Source: W1P20-047 sp045118335 (lineage in GTDB: Bacteria > Actinomycetota > Coriobacteriia > Coriobacteriales > Eggerthellaceae). Taken from it: 64,000 bases of DNA. A model generated the notes under the pieces. It was given only the letters and a program-made list of their open reading frames with translations. It was not told the DNA's origin and searched no databases. The stretch is taken from the NCBI GenBank assembly GCA_045118335.1, contig JBGUXY010000043.1, positions 1 to 64,000 of the forward strand. Reading direction: 5' to 3'. This document shows positions 1 to 9,603 of this stretch, one piece after another (within the stretch, counting starts at the first letter, position 1; each line of letters opens with the position of its first letter). A program made the translations under genes and the position numbers.

Positions 1-501
1 TACGGCTTCCATCGAGCGCAGCAGCGGAGTCTTCTTGTCCAGGGCCTCGCCCGTGTAGCTGCAGAACGCCGTGGGGATGCACAGCACCTCATCTTTGATG
101 AACGCATAGCTCGTGGGATCCCACGCCGTGTATCCGCGCGCCTCGAACGTTGCGCGGATGCCGCCCGACGGGAAGCTCGACGCATCCGGTTCGCCCTGGA
201 TAAGCGCTTTGCCCGAAAAAGTCATGATGGCGCGGCCATCAGCTTGAGGATCCAAGAACGCGTCGTGCTTTTCGCTCGTAATGCCGGAAAGCGGCTGGAA
301 CCAATGCGTGTAATGCGTTGCCCCGTTGGCGACCGCCCATTCCTTCATGGCGTGCGCGACGACATTGGCAACGTCTAGATCGAGCGGCTTGCCCTCCTTG
401 ATGGTCTTCGTCAGCGCTTTATACGTTACCGATGGCAGCAGCTCTTGCATTGTGTGGTCGTTGAATACGAGCGTGCCGTATTCCTCGGCGATTCTACCCA
501 T
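1..501 (-). CDS. glnN: glutamine synthetase type III, N-terminal part (cut by window edge)
   Basis: Type III glutamine synthetase makes glutamine from glutamate, ammonia and ATP in the cytosol. Only the first 167 codons are inside the window. The start is the ATG at 501, preceded by GGAGAAAGGGCGG. Visible family signatures are HYTHWFQPL, the FSGK...GEPDASSFPSGG loop and the TAWDPTS/AFCSYTGEALDKKTPLL stretch, which are typical of the N-terminal half of GlnN and absent from GlnA. The metal and nucleotide-binding C-terminal half is outside. A leader with two strong stem-loops lies upstream (559-633). Neighbouring genes gltBD also serve ammonium assimilation, although a 348-bp gap and dapL/dapF separate them. 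The identification rests on recognised motifs. Confidence 0.9.
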   Translation of the reverse strand, partial: MGRIAEEYGTLVFNDHTMQELLPSVTYKALTKTIKEGKPLDLDVANVVAHAMKEWAVANGATHYTHWFQPLSGITSEKHDAFLDPQADGRAIMTFSGKALIQGEPDASSFPSGGIRATFEARGYTAWDPTSYAFIKDEVLCIPTAFCSYTGEALDKKTPLLRSMEAV

Positions 502-558
502 GTGATCCGCCCTTTCTCCGATTGCCGTATAGACTGCATCGACGATAGGACGGCTGTG

Positions 559-633
559 TTACAAGGTCTTTTCCTCTGCGTTCGGGAGACGTGCTTTTAA
601 CTACCTTGTAACCCTCTCGCAACATGCGAGAGG
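559..633 (-). promoter_or_regulatory. candidate structured leader RNA of glnN (two stem-loops)
   Basis: The 348-bp gap between glnN and dapL holds two strong inverted repeats. TTACAAGGT (559-567) pairs with ACCTTGTAA (603-611), enclosing 35 nt. CCTCTCGCA (613-621) pairs with TGCGAGAGG (625-633) around a 3-nt loop. On the minus strand both would lie in the 5' leader of glnN, about 60-130 nt before its ATG. Neither is followed by a U-run, so a simple terminator is unlikely. No known riboswitch core was recognised. A regulatory leader is an inference. Confidence 0.35.
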
Positions 634-773
634 ATGCTGGGGTGGACAGCGGAGACTAGGATGCGTCCGCAGCTGTACCACTGTTGAAACGGGACTGTTC
701 TGTTATTACAGCAATGGTCGACAATACGAGAATCGGGGTTGCGGCTCACTCCCGGCTATCGTATTTGAACTTC

Positions 774-804
774 GTGAGTCAACTGCTCGTAGATGCTGAC
801 TCAC
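774..804. repeat. palindromic intergenic repeat, copy 1
   Basis: GTGAGTCA (774-781) and TGACTCAC (797-804) form an 8-bp stem around ACTGCTCGTAGATGC. A closely similar hairpin (GAGTCAGCTGCCCGTAG...GCTGACTC) lies at 31438-31465 after ubiE. Both sit just beyond the 3' end of a gene (here dapL, read on the minus strand). The pair looks like a dispersed REP-type palindrome or a weak terminator; there is no clear U-run. Confidence 0.4.
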
Positions 805-849
805 GCTATCTACGGATGAGTTGGGAGGGGGAGAGCCACTCAATATGAC

Positions 850-2079
850 TTACAGCTCGCGGATGCGGCGGATGGCTTCTTTGGCAGCTTCGTGCGTGCC
901 GAAGGCGGTGAGGCGGAAGTACCCCTCGCCACTGGGGCCGAAGCCGGAACCGGGGGTGCCCACGACTTGAATCGTGTTGAGCAGCAGGTCGAAGAACTCC
1001 CACGAGCTCATGCCGTCGGGGGTTTTGAGCCAGATGTAAGGGGCGTTTTCGCCGCCCGATGCCACATATCCGGCAGAGCGAAGGCCTTCGAGGATAATGC
1101 GGGCGTTCTCCATGTAGTAGGCGATTTGTTCGCCTGTCTCGCGCTGGCCCTTGACGCTGTACACCACTTCGCCGGCACGCTGGACAATGTAGGGCGCCCC
1201 GTTGAACTTCGTGCCGTGTCGGCGTGCCCACAGGTCGTGCATCGGCGTGCCGTTGACGTCATGCAGATCATGTGGCACGACAGTGTAGCCCAGGCGCGTA
1301 CCCGTGAACCCTGCGTTCTTCGAGAAGCTGCGGATTTCGATGGCGCATCTTCGCGCTCCGTCGCACTCGTAGATGGAGTGGGGAAGTGATGGGTCTTGGA
1401 TATATGCCTCATAGGCGGCATCGTAGATGATGACTGCACCGTGTTCGTTGGCGTAGTCGACCCACGCTTGCAACCGCGGCTTGTCGATTGTGGCGCCGGT
1501 CGGGTTGTTCGGGAAGCACAAGTAGATGAGCGAGATGTCGGCATCGGGGCTGGGAAGGTCGGGTGCGAAACCGTTGTCTTGCGTGCAGGGCATGTACGTG
1601 ACGTCGCTCCACAGGCCGGTCGCGGCATCGTAGGTTCCCGTGCGGCCAGCCATGACGTTCGAATCCACGTATACGGGATATACCGGGTCGCACACGGCGA
1701 TGCGTGCGTCGCCGCTGAATATCTCCTGGATGTTGGCCGAATCGGACTTTGCGCCATCGCTCACGAATACCTCGTCGGGGAAGACCTCGGCGCCACGCGA
1801 GGCGAAGTCGCACTCCGCAATCGCAGTGCGCAGGAACTCGTAGCCAAGGTCGGGGGCGTATCCCCGAAACGTCTGAGCGTTGGCCATCTCGTCGACCGCT
1901 TCATGCAAGGCCCTAACGACACAAGGGGCCAAAGGCTGGGTCACGTCTCCGATGCCCAGCCGCACGATGCGGTCCGCCTTGTCGGGGTTGGCCTGGCAAT
2001 ATGCAGAAATACGCGTTGCGATTTCCGAGAACAGGTAGTTGCCGGGAAGCTTTAGGTACGCTTCGTTTGCCTTGAACAT
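850..2079 (-). CDS. dapL: LL-diaminopimelate aminotransferase
   Basis: PLP enzyme that converts tetrahydrodipicolinate directly to LL-diaminopimelate with glutamate as amino donor, for lysine and peptidoglycan. The protein has 409 residues, the usual length. SFSKNAGFTG holds the PLP lysine (about K254). FPNNPTG (about 189-195) and YDAAYEAY are fold-type I signatures, and the opening FKANEAYLKLPGNYLF is diagnostic of DapL. I chose the ATG at 2079 because GAGGAAG lies just before it and the family begins there; a longer frame to 2166 has no support. The epimerase gene dapF lies 120 bp upstream on the same strand, so the two consecutive steps are probably co-transcribed. Confidence 0.95.
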   Translation of the reverse strand: MFKANEAYLKLPGNYLFSEIATRISAYCQANPDKADRIVRLGIGDVTQPLAPCVVRALHEAVDEMANAQTFRGYAPDLGYEFLRTAIAECDFASRGAEVFPDEVFVSDGAKSDSANIQEIFSGDARIAVCDPVYPVYVDSNVMAGRTGTYDAATGLWSDVTYMPCTQDNGFAPDLPSPDADISLIYLCFPNNPTGATIDKPRLQAWVDYANEHGAVIIYDAAYEAYIQDPSLPHSIYECDGARRCAIEIRSFSKNAGFTGTRLGYTVVPHDLHDVNGTPMHDLWARRHGTKFNGAPYIVQRAGEVVYSVKGQRETGEQIAYYMENARIILEGLRSAGYVASGGENAPYIWLKTPDGMSSWEFFDLLLNTIQVVGTPGSGFGPSGEGYFRLTAFGTHEAAKEAIRRIREL

Positions 2080-2199
2080 TGTTCTTCCTCGTCTCCTCGG
2101 GTCGTGAAAGTACTCTTCTTCCGCGCGGCCTCGGCCCCTCTGTCTATTCGCAATCGAGGATGCCATGGCGGCGATCGGATAGAGGCTTGCCAGTCGGGT

Positions 2200-3081
2200 T
2201 TACCAGTTTGAATCGACAATGTGAGGCGGGTTGTCGTCGGGGCAGGAGCTCACGTCTATCTCGCCCTCGAAGACGGTTACGGCGGGTCCTGTCATGAGCA
2301 GCCGATTTGCTTCGCGGTCCCAGCGAATCCTCAAGTCGCCACCCAGTAGGTGGACGATGACTTCGTCATCGGTCAGTCCGTTCAGCACGCAGGCAACCAC
2401 GCTGGCGCACGATCCCGTGCCGCAGGCAAGCGTCTCGCCCGCCCCGCGCTCCCAGACGCGCATGTTGATTTCGTCGCGGTCGAGCACTTGCACGAATTCG
2501 GAATTGATTCGCTTGGGAAAGGCGGGGTGGCATTCGAACAGCGGCCCGATCTGTTCGATGGGAAAGCTCGCGGTATCGTCCACGAACATGACCGCATGCG
2601 GGTTGCCCATGGACACGCACGTCATCTCGAAGCGCTGGCCATCGACTTCGATAGGCTCGCTCACGACGGGCGAGCAATCGGACACCACGGGGATGAGATT
2701 GGGGTCGAGCTGCGGTTCCCCCATGTCGACCGTAACCGTTGCGACCTTCCCGTCCTCGACATGCAGCCGCAGGTATTTCACCCCGGCAAGTGTGTTCACG
2801 GCGATTTCGGTCTTGTCGGTGAGTCCGTGGTCGTAGACGAACTTGCCCACGCAGCGAATGCCGTTGCCGCACATCTCGGAACGGCTTCCGTCGGCGTTGA
2901 ACATTTCCATGAAGAAGTCGGCCTGCGCAGATGGCCTGATGAGGATGAGCCCATCAGAACCGATGCCGAAGTAGCGCTCGCTTACCATCTTCGCCACCGA
3001 GGATGGGTTGTCGACCGCTTCCGCCAGGCAGTTCACGTACACGTAGTCGTTGCCGATTCCCTGCATCTTGGTAAATTTCAT
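2200..3081 (-). CDS. dapF: diaminopimelate epimerase
   Basis: Cofactor-independent racemase that interconverts LL- and meso-diaminopimelate; meso-DAP feeds lysine and peptidoglycan synthesis. 293 residues, a normal length. The two catalytic cysteines are visible in MCGNGIRC (C71) and ACGTGSC (C220), and the N-terminal KMQGIGNDYVYV is typical. The ATG at 3081 follows GGAGGCAC. It sits between gltD (156 bp upstream) and dapL (downstream), all on the minus strand, and completes the aminotransferase variant of the DAP pathway with dapL. Confidence 0.95.
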   Translation of the reverse strand: MKFTKMQGIGNDYVYVNCLAEAVDNPSSVAKMVSERYFGIGSDGLILIRPSAQADFFMEMFNADGSRSEMCGNGIRCVGKFVYDHGLTDKTEIAVNTLAGVKYLRLHVEDGKVATVTVDMGEPQLDPNLIPVVSDCSPVVSEPIEVDGQRFEMTCVSMGNPHAVMFVDDTASFPIEQIGPLFECHPAFPKRINSEFVQVLDRDEINMRVWERGAGETLACGTGSCASVVACVLNGLTDDEVIVHLLGGDLRIRWDREANRLLMTGPAVTVFEGEIDVSSCPDDNPPHIVDSNW

Positions 3082-3237
3082 GACATGTGCCTCCGTTTCC
3101 GTGTAGTCGGCGCCCTGTTTCCTTATAAGGAAGGCTTGGCTTTCCGCAAAGTCGGGGCCGTCGGGATTGTTTCAGGGCGAGCCGGCGGCCCCTTGAAGCC
3201 CAGCGTGCTCAGACGTGGGTTTTCGTGGAAGTCTGGA

Positions 3238-4629
3238 TCAGAAGAGAGCTTCTCGTGCAACCTGTTCGGCAATCTGCAAGGCGTCAGCCATGGCGGTTGC
3301 CACCAAGGTTGAGCCCAAGTGCGCATCACCGGCAAGATACACGTTGTCGAAGGCGCTGAACGCGTCGATGACCTGATGCTCGGGTCCAGTGAAGCCCTTC
3401 GCGATGAGCACGAGCTGAGCCGGTATTACGCGAGTGACGTCGTCTGCCGATGTACAAGATACGCTCTTCGACGCGTTTTTCACCCGTACAGCCGCCACGC
3501 ATCCCGATCCGTCGTCTGCGAAGCCCACGGTGTCGCAGGACCACATACGCGGGTCCTCGCCCATCAGCTCTTCGGCTTCGCGCTGGCCATAGGCTTGAGC
3601 GTATACGTTGCGCGGTCCCGGCCATGTTGCAAGTGTGTCGATGTCCTGCGGTGGGCGGGCTGCCCGAACGATCTGGCGCACGCTGCGGGCGCCCTGGCGC
3701 AAAGCCGTGGCAACGCAGTCTGCGCCGGTGTCGCCTCCGCCGATGACGGCAACATCTTTGCCCTCGGCCGTGATGTTGGCCGCGCGGCCGTCCAGCAATG
3801 CGCGCGTCGCTTCTGTCAAGTATTCGACAGCGAAGTGCACCCCATCAAGGTCGGCACCTGGGACCTTCATATGTCGGGGCGCCCGGCAGCCGCAGGCCAG
3901 TATCACCGCAGCAGATTCGCCGGCGATTTCCCCTGCCCAAGCCGCCGCATCCACGTCGTAGAAAAACTCGATGCCGCTTTCTTCCATGAGCTCGCATCGG
4001 CGTTCGACCACCCATTTGGGGAGTTTCATGTTTGGGATGCCGTACATCAAGAGTCCGCCTGGCCTATCGGCACGTTCGTACACGCGCACACGCGCTCCGC
4101 AGCGGGCGAGCTCCCATGCTGCAGCCAGACCCGCAGGTCCCGATCCGACGACGCTGATGAGGGGTGCATCGTCGGCGGGTTTGGGAAGCGGGTCGACACC
4201 GCAGTCCCATGCATGATCTGATAGCGCACGCTCGTTGTCGTGTATTGTCACGGCGTCATCGTGCAGGCCCAGGTTGCAGGCTGTTTCGCAGGGAGCCGGG
4301 CACACGCGGCCGGTGAATTCGGGAAACGGGTTGGTCAGCGACAGACGTTGCGCCGCATCATCCCATCGCCGACGATAGAGCAGGTCGTTGGTTTCGGGGA
4401 TGAGGTTGTGCAGGGGGCACCCCGTTATCTGGAGCGCCCCTTCGAAGCGAAGGCCGCTCTGGCAAAACGGGACGCCGCAATTCATGCACCGACTCGCCTG
4501 CTCGCGCTGTTCGCTAGTGGAAAGGTCGACCACGAAGTCGTCGAAATCCTGGATTGCATCGGCGACGGACCTGACGTCATGCTCGTGGCGGCCCAACGAA
4601 AGATACGCTCCTGGGTTTCCCATGGTCAT
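3238..4629 (-). CDS. gltD: glutamate synthase, small (beta) subunit
   Basis: FAD/NADPH subunit of glutamate synthase; it passes electrons from NAD(P)H through Fe-S clusters to the large subunit. 463 residues. The N-terminal cysteine sets (CMNCGVPFC, then CPLHNLIP and CPAPCETAC) would hold the [4Fe-4S] clusters. GSGPAGLAAA binds FAD and VIGGGDTGADC binds NADPH. A LAGDAHLGSTLV stretch near the C-terminus matches the usual GD-box of this fold. The start ATG at 4629 overlaps the gltB stop by 4 nt, so the subunits are translationally coupled. Confidence 0.95.
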   Translation of the reverse strand: MTMGNPGAYLSLGRHEHDVRSVADAIQDFDDFVVDLSTSEQREQASRCMNCGVPFCQSGLRFEGALQITGCPLHNLIPETNDLLYRRRWDDAAQRLSLTNPFPEFTGRVCPAPCETACNLGLHDDAVTIHDNERALSDHAWDCGVDPLPKPADDAPLISVVGSGPAGLAAAWELARCGARVRVYERADRPGGLLMYGIPNMKLPKWVVERRCELMEESGIEFFYDVDAAAWAGEIAGESAAVILACGCRAPRHMKVPGADLDGVHFAVEYLTEATRALLDGRAANITAEGKDVAVIGGGDTGADCVATALRQGARSVRQIVRAARPPQDIDTLATWPGPRNVYAQAYGQREAEELMGEDPRMWSCDTVGFADDGSGCVAAVRVKNASKSVSCTSADDVTRVIPAQLVLIAKGFTGPEHQVIDAFSAFDNVYLAGDAHLGSTLVATAMADALQIAEQVAREALF

Positions 4630-7600
4630 CGTCTCCCTTCAGGTTCCTCTGTCGGCCCGGTGCACGATCCGCTGCGCATCTCGAATGCGAGCTCGATGGC
4701 TGCATCGTGGGTTAAGCCAGACGCCTTAAGCTGCTTGGTCAGCGTCATCATTTGCGCATATTCACGGGGGAGGACTTTCACGAATCGATTGGCGATGTCA
4801 TCGAACTGGTAGAGCAGCTTCACGCCCAAGGGGCTGCCCGTTCGTCTGGCATGTTCGTCAATCAGCCGCTCGATCAACTCCAGCTCGTCGCGGTCGGGTT
4901 CGGTCAGATCCACCATTTCGTGGTTGCAGTGCTCTTCCAACGTGTGCTCAGCGTCGTAAACATAAGCTACGCCGCCGCTCATGCCAGCAGCGAAATTCAG
5001 CCCGACTTCGCCCAGCACGAGCACCACGCCACCAGTCATGTATTCACAGCCGTTGTTGCCCACGCCTTCGACAACGAGCGTGGCGCCGGAATTTCGGACC
5101 GCGAAACGCTGGCCGGCCAGGCCGTTCACGAAGCCGCTGCCGCCCGTGGCGCCGTAGAACGCGACGTTGCCCACGATGACGTTTTCCTCTGGCCGGAAGG
5201 TGGCCGTACGTGGTGGGGCAACCGTCACGATGCCGCCCGAAAGCCCCTTGCCGAAGAAGTCGTTCGCATCGCCTTCCACGTTCAAAGTGATGCCGGAGGG
5301 CAGGAATGCCCCAAAGCTCACACCGCTCGAGCCCGAGCAGTCTATCGTCAGCATTCCGTCGGGGAGTCCTTCTACATGCTGGCCCGTTACCGTCGAGCCT
5401 AGCATCGTGCCAACGCAACGATTGATATTGGCGATGTCGACGTGGAAGCGCTGTGCCGTCAGGGAGCTGCGTGCATCGCTGGTATAGGGCACCAGTAACG
5501 TCGCATCGAGCGTCTGAGGCAGCGTGTCCTCGGGAGCGCAGGATGTGAGCGAGTGCGGGCAGCTCGCACCGGGAATCGAGCGACCGTATTCGGCTTGCGC
5601 GGGCGCAAGCAGGGCGGAAAGGTCCACCAGGCGCGCTTTCCAGCTTCGCGCGTCCCTTTTCTGCTGCAGGCATTCCACGTGTCCCACCATGTCCTCCACG
5701 GTTGCGAACCCCAGCTGGGCCATGATGCGGCGCAGCTGCTCGGCCACCATGGTCATGAAGTTCACGACGTGTTCGGGCTTGCCGCGGAAGCGGTCGCGCA
5801 GCTTGCAGTTTTGGGTTGCAATGCCCACGGGGCACGTATCCTGCTGGCAGTCGCGTTGCATCAGGCAGCCCATGGCCACGAGCGGCATGGTGGCGAAGCC
5901 GAACTCCTCGGCACCTAGCAGACACGCCATGGCCACGTCGCGACCGTCCATGAGCTTGCCGTCGGCTTCCAGCACCACGCGCGAACGCAATCCGTTACGC
6001 AGCAGGGTTTGCTGCGTTTCGGCAAGGCCCAGCTCAAGTGGCAATCCTGCATGGTAGATGGAGTCGCGGGGTGCGGCGCCTGTGCCGCCGTTGCACCCCG
6101 ATATCAGTATCTTGTGTGCGCCGCCTTTCGCCACGCCTGTGGCGATGGTGCCAACACCCGCTTCTGCCACGAGCTTCACGGATATGCGCGCGTGGGGGTT
6201 GGCGTTCTTCGCGTCGAAGATGATCTCGGCAAGGTCTTCGATCGAGTAGATGTCGTGGTGGGGAGGTGGCGAGATCAGGCCCACGCCCGGCGTGCTGCGG
6301 CGTGCCCGCGCGATCTGCGGCCATACCTTGCCGCCTGGCAGATGGCCGCCTTCGCCGGGTTTGGCTCCCTGAGCCATTTTGATTTGGATTTCGTCTGCAC
6401 TCATAAGATAGCGACTTGTGACCCCGAAGCGTCCAGAGGCTATCTGCTTGATGGCCGAGCGTCTGCTGTCCCCGTTCGGGAGCGTCGCCTCGCGCGCGGG
6501 ATCTTCGCCGCCCTCGCCGCTGTTTGAGCGGCCATGCAGTCGATTCATGGCTATGGCCAGGCATTCGTGGGCTTCCTGGGAGATGGAGCCGTAGCTCATT
6601 GCCCCGGTGTTGAAACGCCTAACGATCTTGCTTGCGGGCTCAACCTGGTCAAGTGGTATGGGATTGTCCGAAGGCGCGAAATCCAGCAGGTCGCGCAGCA
6701 AAATGACGCGCCCCGGCACGTGGACGGATTCACTGTACTTTTCGAACAGCGCAGGGTCATTGTCGCGTACGGCGCACTGCAGCAGATTGATTGTCCGGGG
6801 GTTGACCAGGTGCTCTTCACCGCCGAGGGGGCGCCATGAGGTTATGCCCGAACTGGGGAGCTGGTTGGGCGCGGGGCTTTTCTTGAGAGCGCGTGCTCGG
6901 GCATGACGCTCGTCGCATTCGCGCTGCACATCGTCGATGTTCAAGCCGCCAACGCGGCTTACGGTGCCCGTGAGATGCTCGTCGATCAGGCGCTCGGAAA
7001 GTCCTACTGCCTCGAAGATCTGCGCGGCGTGATATCCCTGCATGGTCGAGATGCCCATCTTCGACATGATCGCCACGACGCCTGCCACGACGGCCCGGTT
7101 GTAATTGCCGATGGCTTCATCGGGGTGCAGGGGGATAATCCCGCGTTTGCACAGCGAGAAGATCGTGTCGTGCGCCAGATAGGGAAACACGCCCGAGGCT
7201 GAATAACCCACGAGGGCGGCGAAGTCGTGTGGGGTAATCGCGTCGCCCGTCTCCACGATGATGTCGGCGTGGGTGCGCAAGCCGGCGCGCAAGAGGTGGT
7301 TGTGCGTCGATGCTACTGCCAAAAGAGAAGGTATGGGAATTTCCCCCTCGTCAGCGCGGTCTGAGAGCACGATGAGATCGGCGCCTTCACGTACTGCGGT
7401 TTCGGCTTCCTGGAGCAGCAGCTCCAGGGTGCGGTTCAGCGCATGCGGTCCGCCGTTAGCAGGGTAGGCCGCATGCAGGACGACCGATTTGAATCCGTGG
7501 TGCTCGATGTGGACGAGCGCGTCGAAGCCTGCTTGGCTCAGTATCGGCGAGTCCAGCCGAACGAGCCTGCAGTTGGCGCGTGCGTCTTCCAGCATATTGC

Positions 7601-9287
7601 CGTGGTTGCCTACGTACAGAAGCGTCGAGGTGATGAACGATTCGCGCAGCGCATCGAAGGGAGGGTTGGTGACCTGGGCGAACAGCTGGTTGAAATAGTC
7701 GAAGAAGCTGTGGGGACGCTCCGAGAGACATGCGAGCGGAGTGTCGGTGCCCATCGATGCGAGCGGCACTTCCCCGTCGCATGACATGGGAATGATGGCC
7801 TCTTCGATGTCGTCAAAGTAATAACCGTGAACAGCCTGGCGCTCGTGCAGGGGAATTTTGTCGTCGAGACGGGTTTGGATGCAGCCTCGAGGTTCGCTCA
7901 GCCATTCGTCGGTCAGCTGGCTCAGCGTGAGCATTTCGGCATCGATCCAGCTGCGATAGGGCTTCTCGTTGGCGAAGCCGTCTTTGATTTCGTCGTCGAA
8001 GAGCACGCGGCCCTGGTTGGGGTCCACCATCAGCATCTGCCCAGGACCCAGGCTGCCGGCTATCAGTATGCTTGCGGGGTCCACGTCAAGCACGCCGACC
8101 TCGCTCGACAGTATCAGGCGGTCGTCCGAGGTGACATAATAGCGCGCTGGGCGCAGGCCGTTGCGGTCGATGACGGCGCCAGTCACTTGCCCGTCCGAGA
8201 AAGCGATGGCCGCCGGGCCGTCCCATGCCTCGGCGAGCATGGATTGGTAGGCACCCCATGCGCGGCGCTTGTCGGAGAGATTGTCGTTGTTGTCCCATGG
8301 CTCGGGTAGCACCATCGACACCGCGCGAGCCAGCCCCCGGCCGTTCATGGATATGAACTCGATCAGGTTGTCGAGCATGGCGGAATCCGACCCCTCGGCG
8401 GCAAGGATCGGCAGCACTTTCTGCAGGCTTTCACCCATCACCGGCGAGTACAGGTTCGACTCGCGCGCTTTCGTCCAGTTTACGTTGCAGTGCAGCGTGT
8501 TGATCTCGCCGTTGTGCACGATGTAGCGATTGGGGTGGGCGCGCTCCCATGAGGGGGTCGTGTTCGTGGAATAGCGCGAATGGACGAGCGCGATGGCTGT
8601 TTCGGTGGATGCATCGTCCAGATCGCAGAAGAAGCGTCGCAGTTGCGTGGAGACGAGCATGCCCTTGTACACGATGGTGCGCGAACTCATCGAGCAGACG
8701 TAGAAGATCCGTCCCGCCAGCCCTGGGTCTGCGACGGCAGCCTTCTCGATCGTGCGGCGGCAGATGAACAGGCGGCGCTCGAACTGGTCGCCCTGCGCGA
8801 TGCCCTCTGGACGTCCAAGGAACGCCTGCCTGATCGTGGGCATGCAGTCGCGGGCCGTTTCGCCCAGGTCGTGCGGGTCAACTGGAACGTCGCGCCAGAA
8901 CAGGAGCGGGATGCCGCTTTGCGCGCATCCATCTTCGAACAGGCGGATGCCGCGCTCGATACCCTCTTCGTCGCGCGGTAGGAACAGCATCGCGACACCG
9001 TATTCGCCTTCGGCGGGCAGCAAGTGCCCACACTTCTGTGCCTCTTTGCGGAAGAAGCGGTGCGGTATCTGGAGCAAGATACCCGCCCCGTCGCCCGTGT
9101 TCTTTTCCAGTCCCACGCCGCCGCGATGCTCCAGGTTTACGAGCACCGAGAGCGCGTCGTCGATCATCTGGTGAGATCTCTTCCCGAGCAGGTGTGCCAG
9201 CGCTCCGATGCCGCAGGCGTCGTGTTCGAATTCGGGTCGATACAGACCCGCATGTTGGGGTGTGGGTGTAAGTAACCGGTTCATCAT
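4626..9287 (-). CDS. gltB: glutamate synthase, large (alpha) subunit
   Basis: Catalytic subunit of glutamate synthase. It hydrolyses glutamine in an N-terminal Ntn amidotransferase domain and channels ammonia to an FMN barrel that aminates 2-oxoglutarate. 1553 residues, full length. EHDACGIG places the Ntn nucleophile at C25, so a 24-residue propeptide is probably removed. The FMN/central domain carries KPGEGGHLPGGKV and the 3Fe-4S ligands C-x5-C-x4-C in CLMQRDCQQDTC (about 1140-1150). The C-terminal gltB-type beta-helix (GGSGFVNG, GNNGCEYMTGG) is present. It overlaps gltD by 4 nt. A possible promoter is at 9453-9482. Confidence 0.96.
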   Translation of the reverse strand: MMNRLLTPTPQHAGLYRPEFEHDACGIGALAHLLGKRSHQMIDDALSVLVNLEHRGGVGLEKNTGDGAGILLQIPHRFFRKEAQKCGHLLPAEGEYGVAMLFLPRDEEGIERGIRLFEDGCAQSGIPLLFWRDVPVDPHDLGETARDCMPTIRQAFLGRPEGIAQGDQFERRLFICRRTIEKAAVADPGLAGRIFYVCSMSSRTIVYKGMLVSTQLRRFFCDLDDASTETAIALVHSRYSTNTTPSWERAHPNRYIVHNGEINTLHCNVNWTKARESNLYSPVMGESLQKVLPILAAEGSDSAMLDNLIEFISMNGRGLARAVSMVLPEPWDNNDNLSDKRRAWGAYQSMLAEAWDGPAAIAFSDGQVTGAVIDRNGLRPARYYVTSDDRLILSSEVGVLDVDPASILIAGSLGPGQMLMVDPNQGRVLFDDEIKDGFANEKPYRSWIDAEMLTLSQLTDEWLSEPRGCIQTRLDDKIPLHERQAVHGYYFDDIEEAIIPMSCDGEVPLASMGTDTPLACLSERPHSFFDYFNQLFAQVTNPPFDALRESFITSTLLYVGNHGNMLEDARANCRLVRLDSPILSQAGFDALVHIEHHGFKSVVLHAAYPANGGPHALNRTLELLLQEAETAVREGADLIVLSDRADEGEIPIPSLLAVASTHNHLLRAGLRTHADIIVETGDAITPHDFAALVGYSASGVFPYLAHDTIFSLCKRGIIPLHPDEAIGNYNRAVVAGVVAIMSKMGISTMQGYHAAQIFEAVGLSERLIDEHLTGTVSRVGGLNIDDVQRECDERHARARALKKSPAPNQLPSSGITSWRPLGGEEHLVNPRTINLLQCAVRDNDPALFEKYSESVHVPGRVILLRDLLDFAPSDNPIPLDQVEPASKIVRRFNTGAMSYGSISQEAHECLAIAMNRLHGRSNSGEGGEDPAREATLPNGDSRRSAIKQIASGRFGVTSRYLMSADEIQIKMAQGAKPGEGGHLPGGKVWPQIARARRSTPGVGLISPPPHHDIYSIEDLAEIIFDAKNANPHARISVKLVAEAGVGTIATGVAKGGAHKILISGCNGGTGAAPRDSIYHAGLPLELGLAETQQTLLRNGLRSRVVLEADGKLMDGRDVAMACLLGAEEFGFATMPLVAMGCLMQRDCQQDTCPVGIATQNCKLRDRFRGKPEHVVNFMTMVAEQLRRIMAQLGFATVEDMVGHVECLQQKRDARSWKARLVDLSALLAPAQAEYGRSIPGASCPHSLTSCAPEDTLPQTLDATLLVPYTSDARSSLTAQRFHVDIANINRCVGTMLGSTVTGQHVEGLPDGMLTIDCSGSSGVSFGAFLPSGITLNVEGDANDFFGKGLSGGIVTVAPPRTATFRPEENVIVGNVAFYGATGGSGFVNGLAGQRFAVRNSGATLVVEGVGNNGCEYMTGGVVLVLGEVGLNFAAGMSGGVAYVYDAEHTLEEHCNHEMVDLTEPDRDELELIERLIDEHARRTGSPLGVKLLYQFDDIANRFVKVLPREYAQMMTLTKQLKASGLTHDAAIELAFEMRSGSCTGPTEEPEGRR

Positions 9288-9452
9288 ATCGCTTTCTCAT
9301 CCAGGCGCCCTGAAGCCCGTCATAGGGAGATTCATCCTATTCTGGTACAGCAGTCTAGAATTGAAGCGTGTCCCGACAGTTTCAACTGCGTTTCCGAAGG
9401 GTTAAATGCAAACGAGTCAGCCGCGCGTGCTGGGGATTTTGCGCATCTGGTT

Positions 9453-9482
9453 TATATAGCATCCTTATGACATGATTGTTAA
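9453..9482 (-). promoter_or_regulatory. possible sigma-70 type promoter for gltB
   Basis: On the minus strand TTAACA (9482-9477) and TATATA (9458-9453) are separated by 18 bp, a good match to a housekeeping promoter. It would give a leader of about 160 nt before gltB. The 316-bp gltB-pyrG gap otherwise shows only the pyrG -10 candidate. Confidence 0.45.
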
Positions 9483-9520
9483 ATCGCTCGAGTTCGCAGT
9501 TTGGGGAATTGGGTTCATCC

Positions 9521-9526
9521 TATAAT
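9521..9526 (+). promoter_or_regulatory. possible -10 element for pyrG
   Basis: A perfect TATAAT lies 78 bp before the pyrG ATG. No good -35 hexamer is seen at 16-18 bp upstream, so this is only a partial promoter match. Confidence 0.4.
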
Positions 9527-9603
9527 CAAGAAACGTTTGGGGCATGTTCGGAAATGCGGGCATCACCCAGGCGTTTTTTCATGCGCTGAAACAGGAGGTA
9601 TCC

